Source: Enhydrobacter aerosaccus (GTDB lineage Bacteria > Pseudomonadota > Alphaproteobacteria > Reyranellales > Reyranellaceae). Taken from it: a stretch of 64,000 nucleotides of DNA. The notes under the pieces are model-generated. The model saw only the letters and a list, made by a program, of their open reading frames with translations. It was not told the DNA's origin and did not search any database. Of the stretch, positions 17,809 through 26,065 are shown one piece after another. The first letter of the stretch is position 1, and each line of letters begins with the position of its first letter. The DNA lies in assembly GCF_900167455.1 (NCBI RefSeq), contig NZ_FUWJ01000017.1:38056-102055 (forward strand), read 5' to 3'. The position numbers and the translations under genes were made by a program.

Positions 17809-18852
17809 CTATGTCGGGCTCATGATCCGGAACTCACAGCCCTCGACAGTGGCGAAATGGATCGGCCGGCTGATGCCCGCCGCGGCGATCGGTTCGGTGC
17901 CGCGCGCTGTACGGCTTTGCGCTATTCGGCCGACGCGCTTGCGCAGGGCTGGCTGCTGAAAGGCGCCGGCGGCACTGACAAGGCTCGCCAGGCAATGGAT
18001 GCCCTCGTAGCAGGACTGGCCGAAGGCGTTGATGGGCGGCGGTGTCTCCCCGAACGAGTCGTGATAGCGCTCGAGGAAGGCATCGTTATTGCGGGAGCGT
18101 AGTGTCGAGAAGTAGGCCGAGGTCGCGTAGAAATTCTCTGTCGCATCGGGGCCGATCGCGTAGAGGATCGTCTCGTCTATGCCCGACGTGAAGCGGAGGC
18201 AGTGCCGGGCGAGGCCTGTTTCGGCGAAAGCACGATTGAAGCCGATGGCCTCGTATCCGAGCAGATAAGGCATGACGACGTCGGCTTGCGCGCGGCGGAT
18301 GTCGGCAAAAAGCAGATCGTAATCCTCGAAGCCGAACGGGAGGATTCTTTCCCCCACGACCGTGCCGCCGGCATCCCGGATCATGCGCTTGGCTTTGGCA
18401 AAGGTGGCTCGCGGCCAGACATAGTCGTTGCCGACGAGGTAGTAGCGGCTCGCGCCTTTGGCCGTGCCAAGCCATTCGATCCCTGGCTTCAGCAGCTCAT
18501 CGGACGTCTCGCCGACGGTAAGTACGCCGGCATCGTGTTCGTCGCCCTCGAACTGAGGCGTGTAGACATAGGGGACGCGGCCGCTGACGACCCGCAGGAC
18601 CGGCTTGCGGGCATAGCTCGGAACCATGGCGACGATGGCGTCGATACCGTCGATATCGACCGCAACGGCCGCCGCCTCCGCGGCATCGGCACCGGTACGG
18701 CCGGCATTGGCGATGACGAGATCGACCTCGCGGCCCAGCAATCCACCGGTGGCATTGATCTCGGCGATTGCCATGATGGCGCTGGCCTCTGCCGAGGGCC
18801 CCCAGATCCCCGCCGGTCCTTCGAGCGGCGTCAACAAGCCAATGCGGATCAT
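17809..18852 (-). CDS. AmiC-like cytosolic ligand-binding (sensor) protein
   Basis: A 347-residue periplasmic-binding-protein fold without any signal peptide: it starts directly MIRIGLLTPLEGPAGIWG. Segments such as YYLVGNDYVWPRATFAKAKRMIRDAGGTVVGERILPFG follow the amide sensor AmiC of Pseudomonas. AmiC binds amides in the cytoplasm and controls the antiterminator AmiR; no AmiR-like gene is visible here, but a MarR gene lies divergently upstream. It heads the transporter/amidase cluster, so it probably senses amides. An earlier in-frame start at 18975 would give an unlikely Arg-rich leader. Confidence 0.8.
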   Translation of the reverse strand: MIRIGLLTPLEGPAGIWGPSAEASAIMAIAEINATGGLLGREVDLVIANAGRTGADAAEAAAVAVDIDGIDAIVAMVPSYARKPVLRVVSGRVPYVYTPQFEGDEHDAGVLTVGETSDELLKPGIEWLGTAKGASRYYLVGNDYVWPRATFAKAKRMIRDAGGTVVGERILPFGFEDYDLLFADIRRAQADVVMPYLLGYEAIGFNRAFAETGLARHCLRFTSGIDETILYAIGPDATENFYATSAYFSTLRSRNNDAFLERYHDSFGETPPPINAFGQSCYEGIHCLASLVSAAGAFQQPALRKRVGRIAQSRTARGTEPIAAAGISRPIHFATVEGCEFRIMSPT

Positions 18853-19075
18853 CGAACGTGCCCCATGGTCACTGCGAACGGGACGCGGACATGCCCTCGT
18901 TCCGCGGGCGTCATCCGTTGTGGCGTTGGCGACGGGGCGACGATCCGGCGACCGCCGTCCATCGTGAGCCCACACTCCGCCCCAGAACGCCGCAAAGGAC
19001 GCAAAAATCGAAGCAGTTATCGTGCCAATAGATGGCTGGTTGGCCGACGCCGCAGCCCGAGACTCATCGAAGGTC

Positions 19076-19123
19076 TTGAAGTTGCAGCGCTCCGTCGGTT
19101 AGATATCTGAAAATTCAGATATC
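19076..19123 (+). promoter_or_regulatory. marR promoter with 22-bp operator palindrome
   Basis: A perfect inverted repeat with arms GATATCTGAA (19102-19111) and TTCAGATATC (19114-19123), two bases apart, lies 19 bases before the MarR start. It overlaps the end of a weak promoter, TTGAAG (19076-19081), 17 bases, TTAGAT (19099-19104), and the expected transcription start. This is the position and symmetry expected of a MarR autorepressor site. Confidence 0.65.
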
Positions 19124-19142
19124 AACGGACGAGAACCGCGTC

Positions 19143-19568
19143 GTGCCCCGCTCCGACAGAATGGAACACCAGCTTGCCTATCTCATCGCGAGCGTAAACC
19201 GGCAGCTCGAGATCGACCTCGAAGAGAAGCTCAAAGGTGAGGGCGTGGCCCTCGAGCACTTCCGGATCCTGAGTGCGCTTGCCTCCCAGAACGGGCAGCC
19301 CATGGGCGAACTTGCGCACCGTGTGCTGGTCGATTCGACCACCTTGACCAAGATCATCGACAAGATGACGGCCGACGCGCTGGTGTACCGGGCACCCGAT
19401 TCGAACGACCGGCGCAGGGTCCTGGTCTTTCTCGCTTCCAAGGGGCAGGCGCTGCACAAGAAGCTGAAAGGTCTTGCCGTCCAGCAGGAACGGGACATCC
19501 TGGGGACCCTCGATGCCGAAGGAGCCGGCAAGCTTGAAGCCATCCTGCGGACGATGATTCAGGGATAA
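19143..19568 (+). CDS. MarR-family transcriptional regulator
   Basis: A 141-residue winged-helix regulator. The recognition region is PMGELAHRVLVDSTTLTKIIDKMTADALV, followed by the wing YRAPDSNDRRRVLVFLASKG, which has the family's conserved D-x-R-R. GTG 19143 is taken as start; ATG 19161 is also possible, and neither has a strong ribosome site. It faces away from the AmiC-like gene, with a 22-bp palindrome in its promoter, so it is a good candidate regulator of the amide cluster as well as of itself. Confidence 0.88.
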   Translation: MPRSDRMEHQLAYLIASVNRQLEIDLEEKLKGEGVALEHFRILSALASQNGQPMGELAHRVLVDSTTLTKIIDKMTADALVYRAPDSNDRRRVLVFLASKGQALHKKLKGLAVQQERDILGTLDAEGAGKLEAILRTMIQG

Positions 19569-19730
19569 TGCTCACTGCCACTTCCGTTGTTCGAGGCGGC
19601 TCCTGACGGCTCCTAGGGGGCTGCGAGCATGCTGCGGCATTGTCGAGCGTCCGCCGCGGTTCACGCAATCCGGGCTCGGTCTTCTCCTTGGTCGGTGGCA
19701 TGATCCCGCCAATCTGAACAGGAGACACGC

Positions 19731-20450
19731 ATGACCCTCGACCGCGCGGTGATCGACGCCTTGTCCGCCGTTTCCACTGCCACCCTGACCACAGTCCTGC
19801 TGAAGAAAGGGCTACGAAACGTCTGGATGCGCGGCACGCGGCCCTTGAAGCCCGGCCAGCCTCGGCTGGTGGGACGAGCCTTTACCCTGCGTTTTGTCCC
19901 GGCGCGCGAGGATCTCGCCACGCCCGAATCTTGGTCGTCGCCGCGTTCGACCCGCGCGGCGATCGAGGACATGCCGGCCGGTTGCATCGCGGTTGCCGAC
20001 GCGATGGGCGTCACCGACGCCGGCATCTTCGGCGACATCCTGACGGCGCGCATGAAGAAGCGTGGCGTGGCCGGCCTGGTCACCGACGGCGTGATGCGCG
20101 ATTTGGCTGGCGTGCTGGGAACCGGCCTTCCGGTCTGGTGTCAGGGTGGAGCGGCGCCGCCGTCGGTTGCCGGCCTGACGTTCGTGGGTTGGCAGGAGCC
20201 GATCGGCTGCGGCGGCGTTGCCGTGTTCCCCAACGATGTCGTGGTCGTCGACGACGATGGCGCCGTCCTGATCCCCCAGGCGCTGCTTGACGATGTGGTC
20301 GCGGTGGCCGGCGAGCAGGAAAAGCTCGAAGCCTGGATCATGACGGAGGTCGAAAGCGGTGCCTCGCTGCCCGGCCTCTATCCGCCGAACGCCGAGAACA
20401 AGGCGCGTTACGAGGCCTGGAAGGCAGCACGCAACAAGGCTGCCGACTGA
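19731..20450 (+). CDS. RraA-like aldolase/regulator family protein
   Basis: A 239-residue protein of the RraA/HMG-aldolase fold. The core has DAMGVTDAGIFGDILTARMKKRGVAGLVTDGVMRD, with the conserved Gly/Asp loop and the Arg-Asp pair that binds metal and oxaloacetate-like ligands in the aldolase members. It may therefore be a 4-hydroxy-4-methyl-2-oxoglutarate aldolase or oxaloacetate decarboxylase relative rather than an RNase E inhibitor. AGGAGA lies six bases before the ATG, and a strong terminator follows. Confidence 0.8.
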   Translation: MTLDRAVIDALSAVSTATLTTVLLKKGLRNVWMRGTRPLKPGQPRLVGRAFTLRFVPAREDLATPESWSSPRSTRAAIEDMPAGCIAVADAMGVTDAGIFGDILTARMKKRGVAGLVTDGVMRDLAGVLGTGLPVWCQGGAAPPSVAGLTFVGWQEPIGCGGVAVFPNDVVVVDDDGAVLIPQALLDDVVAVAGEQEKLEAWIMTEVESGASLPGLYPPNAENKARYEAWKAARNKAAD

Positions 20451-20471
20451 AAGGACACTCCGCAAACAAAA

Positions 20472-20498
20472 GGCCGCCCGGATTTCGGGCGGCCTTTT
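20472..20498 (+). terminator. Rho-independent terminator after the RraA-like gene
   Basis: A nine-base GC stem, GGCCGCCCG (20472-20480) with CGGGCGGCC (20486-20494), loop GATTT, is followed by TTTT and preceded by AAAA, so it could work in both directions. It lies 21 bases after the stop codon. Confidence 0.85.
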
Positions 20499-20590
20499 GC
20501 AGTCGCGTTGTTAGACGAAAAGAAACAGTCTGGCAACGGTCGGCACATCGCAATAGATGAGGTCCCCTTCGCGCATCGGAGAGGACCATC

Positions 20591-21838
20591 ATGATCGCTT
20601 GCGGACTGGATTTCGGCACGTCGAACTCGGCGATCGGCGTCGCGCGCGATGGGGCAGCGGCGCTGGCGCCGATCGAGGGCAACGACACGCTGATGCCGAG
20701 CGCGCTGTTCTTCGACTATGAAACCAAGGGCCAGGTGCTGTTCGGCAACGAGGCCATCGCGGCCTATGTCGGACAGACCGAAGGCCGGCTGATGCGGGCG
20801 CTCAAGTCGCTGCTGGGGTCGCCCCTGATCGACGAGGAGACCAGCCTGGGTGGTCGCAAGGTGGCGCTCACGGAAGTCGTGGAGATTTTCGTACGGCACC
20901 TGAAGGGCAAGGCCGAAGCCTTTGCCGGTCGGGAGATCACGACTGTCGTCCATGGCCGGCCGGTGCGCTTCGTCGACAACGACGACAAGGCGGATGCGCG
21001 GGCGCAGACAGTGCTGGAAGGCATCACCCGGCGGGCGGGCTTTCGCGATATCCGGTTCGTCTACGAACCCATCGCGGCGGCTCATCACTATGAGCAGACG
21101 ATACAGCACGAGGAAGTGGTGCTCGTTGCCGACATCGGCGGCGGCACAAGCGACTTTTCCATCATCCGGGTCGGCCCGCAGCTTCGGGAGCGCGCGGACC
21201 GCAGTCGTGACGTTCTTGCCACCGCCGGCGTGCATATCGGCGGTACCGACTTCGACAGCGCCCTCAGCCTCGCTGCCGTGATGCCGCTTCTGGGGCTGGG
21301 CACCCGGCTCGTCGAGAAGAACCTGCCGATGCCAAACGCGCCTTATCATGAGCTCGCCACCTGGGCGACGATCAACTTCGCCTACACCTATCGCAACGAA
21401 CGTGCCCTCGCCGAGCTGGCTGCACTCGCATGCGAGCCTGAAAAGGTGGAGCGCCTGTTGACTGTGGTGCAGCACCGGCTCGGCCATCGCCTCGCCTTGG
21501 CCGTGGAGGAGGCGAAGATCGGGCTTAGCGTCGAGAAGCGGGCGGGCGTCCCTCTCGCCTTCATCGAACCCGGTTTCGCGGCGACGGCGACGCGGGTCGA
21601 TTTCGATCGTGCTATCGAGGCCGATATGGAACAGCTCTACAAGACCGCGGGCGATTGCATTGCAGCGGCAGGACTCGGACCATCAGGCATCGATACGGTC
21701 TTCCTCACGGGCGGATCGAGCCGCGTTCCGGCAGTGCGGGTCGCGATCGGACGGGCGGCACCGTCTGCGCGGGTGGCCGGTAAGTCGGATCTCCTGTCCG
21801 TTGCGCTCGGCTTGACCCAGATGGCGGGACGGATGTGA
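20591..21838 (+). CDS. Hsp70-family protein, YegD type
   Basis: A 415-residue actin/Hsp70-fold ATPase lacking the C-terminal substrate domain of DnaK, as YegD does. Nucleotide-binding motifs are GLDFGTSNSAIGVA at the N-terminus (phosphate 1), VLVADIGGGTSDFSII (phosphate 2) and VFLTGGSSRVPAVR (adenosine). The internal ITRRAGFRDIRFVYEPIAAA and MPLLGLG segments match YegD closely. Role of this family is not settled; a specialised chaperone is assumed. It is a single-gene unit after a terminator. Confidence 0.9.
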   Translation: MIACGLDFGTSNSAIGVARDGAAALAPIEGNDTLMPSALFFDYETKGQVLFGNEAIAAYVGQTEGRLMRALKSLLGSPLIDEETSLGGRKVALTEVVEIFVRHLKGKAEAFAGREITTVVHGRPVRFVDNDDKADARAQTVLEGITRRAGFRDIRFVYEPIAAAHHYEQTIQHEEVVLVADIGGGTSDFSIIRVGPQLRERADRSRDVLATAGVHIGGTDFDSALSLAAVMPLLGLGTRLVEKNLPMPNAPYHELATWATINFAYTYRNERALAELAALACEPEKVERLLTVVQHRLGHRLALAVEEAKIGLSVEKRAGVPLAFIEPGFAATATRVDFDRAIEADMEQLYKTAGDCIAAAGLGPSGIDTVFLTGGSSRVPAVRVAIGRAAPSARVAGKSDLLSVALGLTQMAGRM

Positions 21839-21869
21839 GGACCTCGGCGGCTTCCCGATCGAGCGTGCT

Positions 21870-22850
21870 TTATGCCAGCAGTCCGAGGCTCCTGAAGCTC
21901 GCATGACCCTTGCGGCCGATCACGAGGTGATCGTGGATCGAGATGCCGAGCGCTTCGGCCGCCTTGCGGATCTCTTTCGTCATCTCGATGTCATCGCGTG
22001 ACGGCTTGGGATCGCCACTCGGATGGTTGTGCACGAGGATCAATGCCGCGGCGCCCAGCTCGAGCGCCCGCTTGATCACCTCGCGGGGGTAGACCGGCGT
22101 ATGGTCGATCGTGCCGCGTTGCTGGACCTCGTCGGCGATCAGCACGTTCTTGCGGTCGAGGAACAGGATGCGGAACTGCTCGGTCTTCTCGTGTGCAAGC
22201 GCGGCGTGGCAATAGTCGAGGAGCTGCTGCCAATTGGTGAGCACCGGCATGTCCTTGACCTTGCGCTCGGCCAGCCGGCGGCCTGACTCGCGCACCGCGC
22301 GGAACAGAACCAGCGTCCGCTGATCGATCTCGAACTCGCGCAACTGAGCCGGTTCGGCGGCGAAGATGTCGCCCAGCGTGCCGAAGCGCTCGAGCAGCCG
22401 CTTCGCCAGCGGCTTGGTGTCGATGCGCTCGATGGCATAGAAAAGAAGCAGTTCCAGCAGCTCGTAGTCCGGCAGGGACTCGATCCCCGCCTTGAGCACC
22501 CGCTCGCGCACGCGGGCACGGTGGCCGTGATAGTGCGGCTTGGGCTCGGACATGCCGCTGTTGTGGCTGGCGACTGCGGGCCGCGCTTCGAGGGCCGCCT
22601 TCAGTCGCGGCGACGGATCCTCGCCGATGAACTCCCAGCACTGGTCGAGACGGTTCCAGGTGCCGCCGGCGTCACGCAGCAGGGTACGGTACGGAAGCGT
22701 GTTGCCGCTTATGCGCCAAAGCGCATTGGTCGCTTGCAGCCGCAGCCCGGCAGCGAGCAATGCCAGAAGCGCATCGTCATCGGCGGCGCGGTCCACGGAA
22801 ATGGACGCGGCGTCCTCTTCTGCGGCACAGATTTTTCGTGCTCTCCCCAT
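21870..22850 (-). CDS. radC: RadC family protein with extra N-terminal module
   Basis: A 326-residue protein. Residues 100-326 are standard RadC: a helix-hairpin-helix-like region (about 120-175) and a JAMM/MPN metalloprotease-like domain with LVHNHPSGDPKPSRDD, where His274, His276 and Asp287 would bind zinc. Residues 1-99 are extra; they contain YRTLLRDAGGTWNRLDQCWEF, a small Gly-Gly-x-Trp-Asn...Trp-x-Phe motif resembling mini-domains in other nucleic-acid proteins. An internal ATG at 22553 would give plain RadC, so a shorter form is possible. The biochemical role of RadC remains unclear. Confidence 0.8.
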   Translation of the reverse strand: MGRARKICAAEEDAASISVDRAADDDALLALLAAGLRLQATNALWRISGNTLPYRTLLRDAGGTWNRLDQCWEFIGEDPSPRLKAALEARPAVASHNSGMSEPKPHYHGHRARVRERVLKAGIESLPDYELLELLLFYAIERIDTKPLAKRLLERFGTLGDIFAAEPAQLREFEIDQRTLVLFRAVRESGRRLAERKVKDMPVLTNWQQLLDYCHAALAHEKTEQFRILFLDRKNVLIADEVQQRGTIDHTPVYPREVIKRALELGAAALILVHNHPSGDPKPSRDDIEMTKEIRKAAEALGISIHDHLVIGRKGHASFRSLGLLA

Positions 22851-22930
22851 GCGACAACCGTCCCATCCAACCGCGGCAGAAACCGGGCAGGATGGTGGTC
22901 AAGCCGCGATCCCTGTAGCGTGCCGGCGCC

Positions 22931-24328
22931 ATGAGTTTCGCCGAGATCGATGCCGCTTGCACGGCCTTCACCCAACAGGAGCGCTTGCCAGGATTGGCGG
23001 CGGGCATCGTACAAGAGGGACGGCTGACCCATGTCACGACGATCGGGCTGGCCGACATCGAGGCCGCGCGGCCGGTGATGGCGGAGACGGCCTTCCGCAT
23101 CGCCTCCATGACCAAGCATATGACCGCGCTGGCGGTGCTGGCCCTGCGGGATCAGGGAAAGCTCGTGCTCGATGCGCCGGTTGCCGAGTACGTGCCACAG
23201 TTCGCGGCAGTCAAACCGGCAACGCGCGACAGCGCATCGGTCTCGGTGCGGCACCTCATGAGCCATGCGGCAGGGTTCGTGACCGACGACCCGTGGGGCG
23301 ACCGGATGCTCGGCATGACGCCGGCGGCCCTCGATGCCTTGATGGCGGAGGGCCAGCTCTTCGCGCGGCCGCCGGGTCTCGCTTTCGAATACAGCAACCT
23401 CGGCTATGCACTACTCGGTCGCGTCCTGACCAATGTCAGCGGCGAGCCCTATCAATCTTTCATCAGGCGCACTTTCCTCGATCCGCTTGGCATGGCGCGG
23501 ACGACGTTCGATGCGTTCGCCGCGATGAAGCAGGATTTCGCGTGGGGCTATCGGCAGGACGAGGGACAATGGTCGCGCGAGCGCATCGAGCCCGATGGAG
23601 AAGTGGGTGCGATGGGCGGGCTGGTGACCACGGTGCCGGATTTTGCGCGCTGGATCGCCTTCCTGCTCGATGCCTGGCCGGCGCGGGACGACCCGGAGTC
23701 GGGACCGGTGCGGCGGTCGACAATTCGAGAGATGGGCTTATGGCATTCGATGCCCTGGCCGCTCGAACTGCCGGGCGCAGTTCCCGAGGCGACGGCCTAC
23801 GGCGCCGGCTTGATGAACTCCGTACACGGCAAGCTGGGACGGCGGTTGCATCACTCGGGCGGTCTGCCGGGTTATGGTTCGCATGTGCTGATGATGCCGG
23901 AGCGCGGCTGCGGCGTGTTCGCCTTCGCCAATCGCACCTACGCGCCGATGTCGCGTCTGACGCTGCGTCTTGCGGAAATGCTTCACGACGCTACGGCAAC
24001 GCCGCCGTTGCCGCCTCCATCGCCGTTTCTCGCACAGGCCGTCGAATCGGTGGTGGCCGCCTATGCCGCCGGCCGGATCGAGGTGCCGGGTGCGATCTTC
24101 GCCGGGAATTTCCTGCTCGACACGCCAGCGCGCTACCGCGACGCCGAACTCGCCTCGCTGAAGGAGCGGTTGGGCGAGGGCAGGCTGGAGCGGATCGAGC
24201 CCACCCATGCGCTGGGCGGCAAGTTCACACTGGCCTGTGCGCGTGGTCGCCTGAAGGGCACGATCATCCTTTCGCCCGACGCGCGACCGGGGCTGCAGAA
24301 GCTCGTGCTGACGGCAGAGCCGCTTTAG
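22931..24328 (+). CDS. Beta-lactamase-fold serine hydrolase
   Basis: A 465-residue class C beta-lactamase/esterase-type hydrolase. The active site is visible as Ser59-x-x-Lys62 in IASMTKHMTAL, Tyr154-Ser-Asn156 in FEYSNLGYALLG, and HSGG in RLHHSGGLPGYGSH. No signal peptide, so probably a cytoplasmic esterase or peptidase rather than an antibiotic-resistance enzyme. An extra C-terminal domain of roughly 110 residues follows the hydrolase core. It is convergent with map, the two stop codons overlapping by four bases. Confidence 0.85.
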   Translation: MSFAEIDAACTAFTQQERLPGLAAGIVQEGRLTHVTTIGLADIEAARPVMAETAFRIASMTKHMTALAVLALRDQGKLVLDAPVAEYVPQFAAVKPATRDSASVSVRHLMSHAAGFVTDDPWGDRMLGMTPAALDALMAEGQLFARPPGLAFEYSNLGYALLGRVLTNVSGEPYQSFIRRTFLDPLGMARTTFDAFAAMKQDFAWGYRQDEGQWSRERIEPDGEVGAMGGLVTTVPDFARWIAFLLDAWPARDDPESGPVRRSTIREMGLWHSMPWPLELPGAVPEATAYGAGLMNSVHGKLGRRLHHSGGLPGYGSHVLMMPERGCGVFAFANRTYAPMSRLTLRLAEMLHDATATPPLPPPSPFLAQAVESVVAAYAAGRIEVPGAIFAGNFLLDTPARYRDAELASLKERLGEGRLERIEPTHALGGKFTLACARGRLKGTIILSPDARPGLQKLVLTAEPL

Positions 24329-25179
24329 GCGGCCTTGGTCTCGAGGGTGTAGGGCGGCTTGGTCAGGCCCATCGGCGAGAGGGTGAAGAATTCCACGCCT
24401 GTCTCGGTGATACCCACCGAATGTTCGAACTGCGCCGACAACTGCTTGTCGCGGGTGACCGCGGTCCAGCCGTCGCTCAGGATCTTCACCTGCCAGGTGC
24501 CCGCATTCACCATCGGTTCGACGGTGAAGAACATGCCCGGCTTCAGCACCGGCCCGGTGCCGGCCTTGCCGTAGTGCAGCACGTTCGGCGCATCGTGGAA
24601 GATGCGGCCAACGCCGTGGCCCGAAAAGTCGCGCACCACCGAGAAACGCTGGGCTTCGACATAGGTTTGGATGGCGTGGCCGATATCGCCTAGGCGGGCG
24701 CCGGGCTTGGCGACGGCGATGCCACGCATCATGGCTTCGTACGTCACGTCGCACAGCCGCCGCGCCTTCACGCTGACATCGCCGGCGAAGTACATGCGGC
24801 TCGAATCGCCGTACCAGCCATCGAGGATGGGGGTCACGTCGATATTGACGATATCGCCGTTCTGCAGCCGCTTCTCACCCGGAATGCCGTGGCACACGAC
24901 ATGGTTGATGGAGGTGCAGATCGACTTGGGATAGCCGCGATAGCCGAGCGGAGCGGAAATGGCGCCGTGATCGCGGATGAACTGGTCGCACAGCCGGTCG
25001 AGTTCGTCGGTCGTGACGCCGGGCTGCACATAGGGGGTTATGAAGTCGAGCGTCTCGGCTGCCAGGCGGCCGGCGCGGCGCATGCCTTCGAACCCTTCCG
25101 GTCCATGCAGCTTGATGGTGCGCTCGTCGCGGCGCCAATAGTCGGCGCTGTCGTCCTCGAAATCGCGGGGGCTGGTCAT
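24325..25179 (-). CDS. map: Methionine aminopeptidase, type I
   Basis: Removes the initiator methionine from nascent proteins. All five metal ligands are in place: Asp114 (VNIDVT), Asp125 (GDSSRMYF), His188 (SGHGVGR), Glu221 (FFTVEPMV) and Glu252 (QFEHSVGI). At 284 residues it is slightly long, with an acidic N-terminal extension of about 20 residues common in alphaproteobacteria. map and radC are often adjacent in this class; here a serine hydrolase gene lies between them. Confidence 0.95.
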   Translation of the reverse strand: MTSPRDFEDDSADYWRRDERTIKLHGPEGFEGMRRAGRLAAETLDFITPYVQPGVTTDELDRLCDQFIRDHGAISAPLGYRGYPKSICTSINHVVCHGIPGEKRLQNGDIVNIDVTPILDGWYGDSSRMYFAGDVSVKARRLCDVTYEAMMRGIAVAKPGARLGDIGHAIQTYVEAQRFSVVRDFSGHGVGRIFHDAPNVLHYGKAGTGPVLKPGMFFTVEPMVNAGTWQVKILSDGWTAVTRDKQLSAQFEHSVGITETGVEFFTLSPMGLTKPPYTLETKAA

Positions 25180-25288
25180 GGCCCTCTATTTGGCATGCGA
25201 TACGGGCGGTAACAAGGCCGCGCGCGTGCGCTTGGCCCGACGGGCTGCCTCCTCTAAAGTGCTGAAAACCAAGGGAAAAGGGGCCTCA

Positions 25289-26062
25289 ATGCCTGAAGTG
25301 CCTGCGGCGCCGGCAAAAATCGTGACGGCCTGCATCGTCGTCATCGGCAACGAAATCCTGAGCGGGCGGACCAAGGACGCAAATATTTCCTTCCTCGCCA
25401 CCGAATTGAACAAGCTCGGTGTGCGCGTCATGGAATGCCGGGTCATTCCGGATATCGAGGCCACGATCGTCGCGACGGTCAACGAGGTGCGGGCCAAGTT
25501 CGATTATGTCTTCACTACAGGAGGCATCGGGCCGACCCACGACGACATCACCGCCGACAGCATCGCCAAGGCCTTTGGCGTAGGGATCTCGGAGCATCCC
25601 GAGGCCGTTGCCCGCATGAGCCGCCATTATGGCGACCCCGCGCTGTTCACGCCGGCGCGGCGGCGCATGGCCCGTATCCCGCATGGGGCGACGTTGGTCG
25701 ACAACCCGATCTCGGTCGCGCCCGGCTTCCAGATGGGCAATGTGTTCACCTTTGCCGGTATCCCGACGATCGCGCAGAGCATGTTCGAGTCGATGAAGCA
25801 TCGCCTGGTGGGCGGCGATCCGGTCCTTTCGCGCACCGTGCGGACGAATTTGCCTGAAGGGATCATCGCCGAAGCCCTCGGCGCGCTGCAAAAGCGCTAT
25901 GACGACATCGATATCGGCAGCTATCCGGGCTTCCGCGCTGGCAAGGTGAGCGTGTCCCTGGTGCTGCGCGGCACGAATGATGCACGGCTTGCGGCCGCGG
26001 CCACCGAGTTGATCCAGACCATCCATCAGATGGGCGGGGAGGCCGAGGAGTTGGTTCAGTAG
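25289..26062 (+). CDS. cinA: CinA N-terminal (molybdopterin-binding-fold) protein, short form
   Basis: A 257-residue protein having only the COG1058 domain of CinA, with VIGNEILSGRTKDANISFLATEL and FTTGGIGPTHDDITADSIAKAFG typical of the MoaB/Mog-like fold. In full-length CinA this domain acts as an ADP-ribose/NAD-related pyrophosphatase; here the C-terminal nicotinamide-nucleotide amidase domain is absent. ATG 25289 follows a purine-rich AAGGGAAAAGGGG. The AbrB-family gene starts four bases after its stop. Confidence 0.85.
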   Translation: MPEVPAAPAKIVTACIVVIGNEILSGRTKDANISFLATELNKLGVRVMECRVIPDIEATIVATVNEVRAKFDYVFTTGGIGPTHDDITADSIAKAFGVGISEHPEAVARMSRHYGDPALFTPARRRMARIPHGATLVDNPISVAPGFQMGNVFTFAGIPTIAQSMFESMKHRLVGGDPVLSRTVRTNLPEGIIAEALGALQKRYDDIDIGSYPGFRAGKVSVSLVLRGTNDARLAAAATELIQTIHQMGGEAEELVQ

Positions 26063-26065
26063 TCC

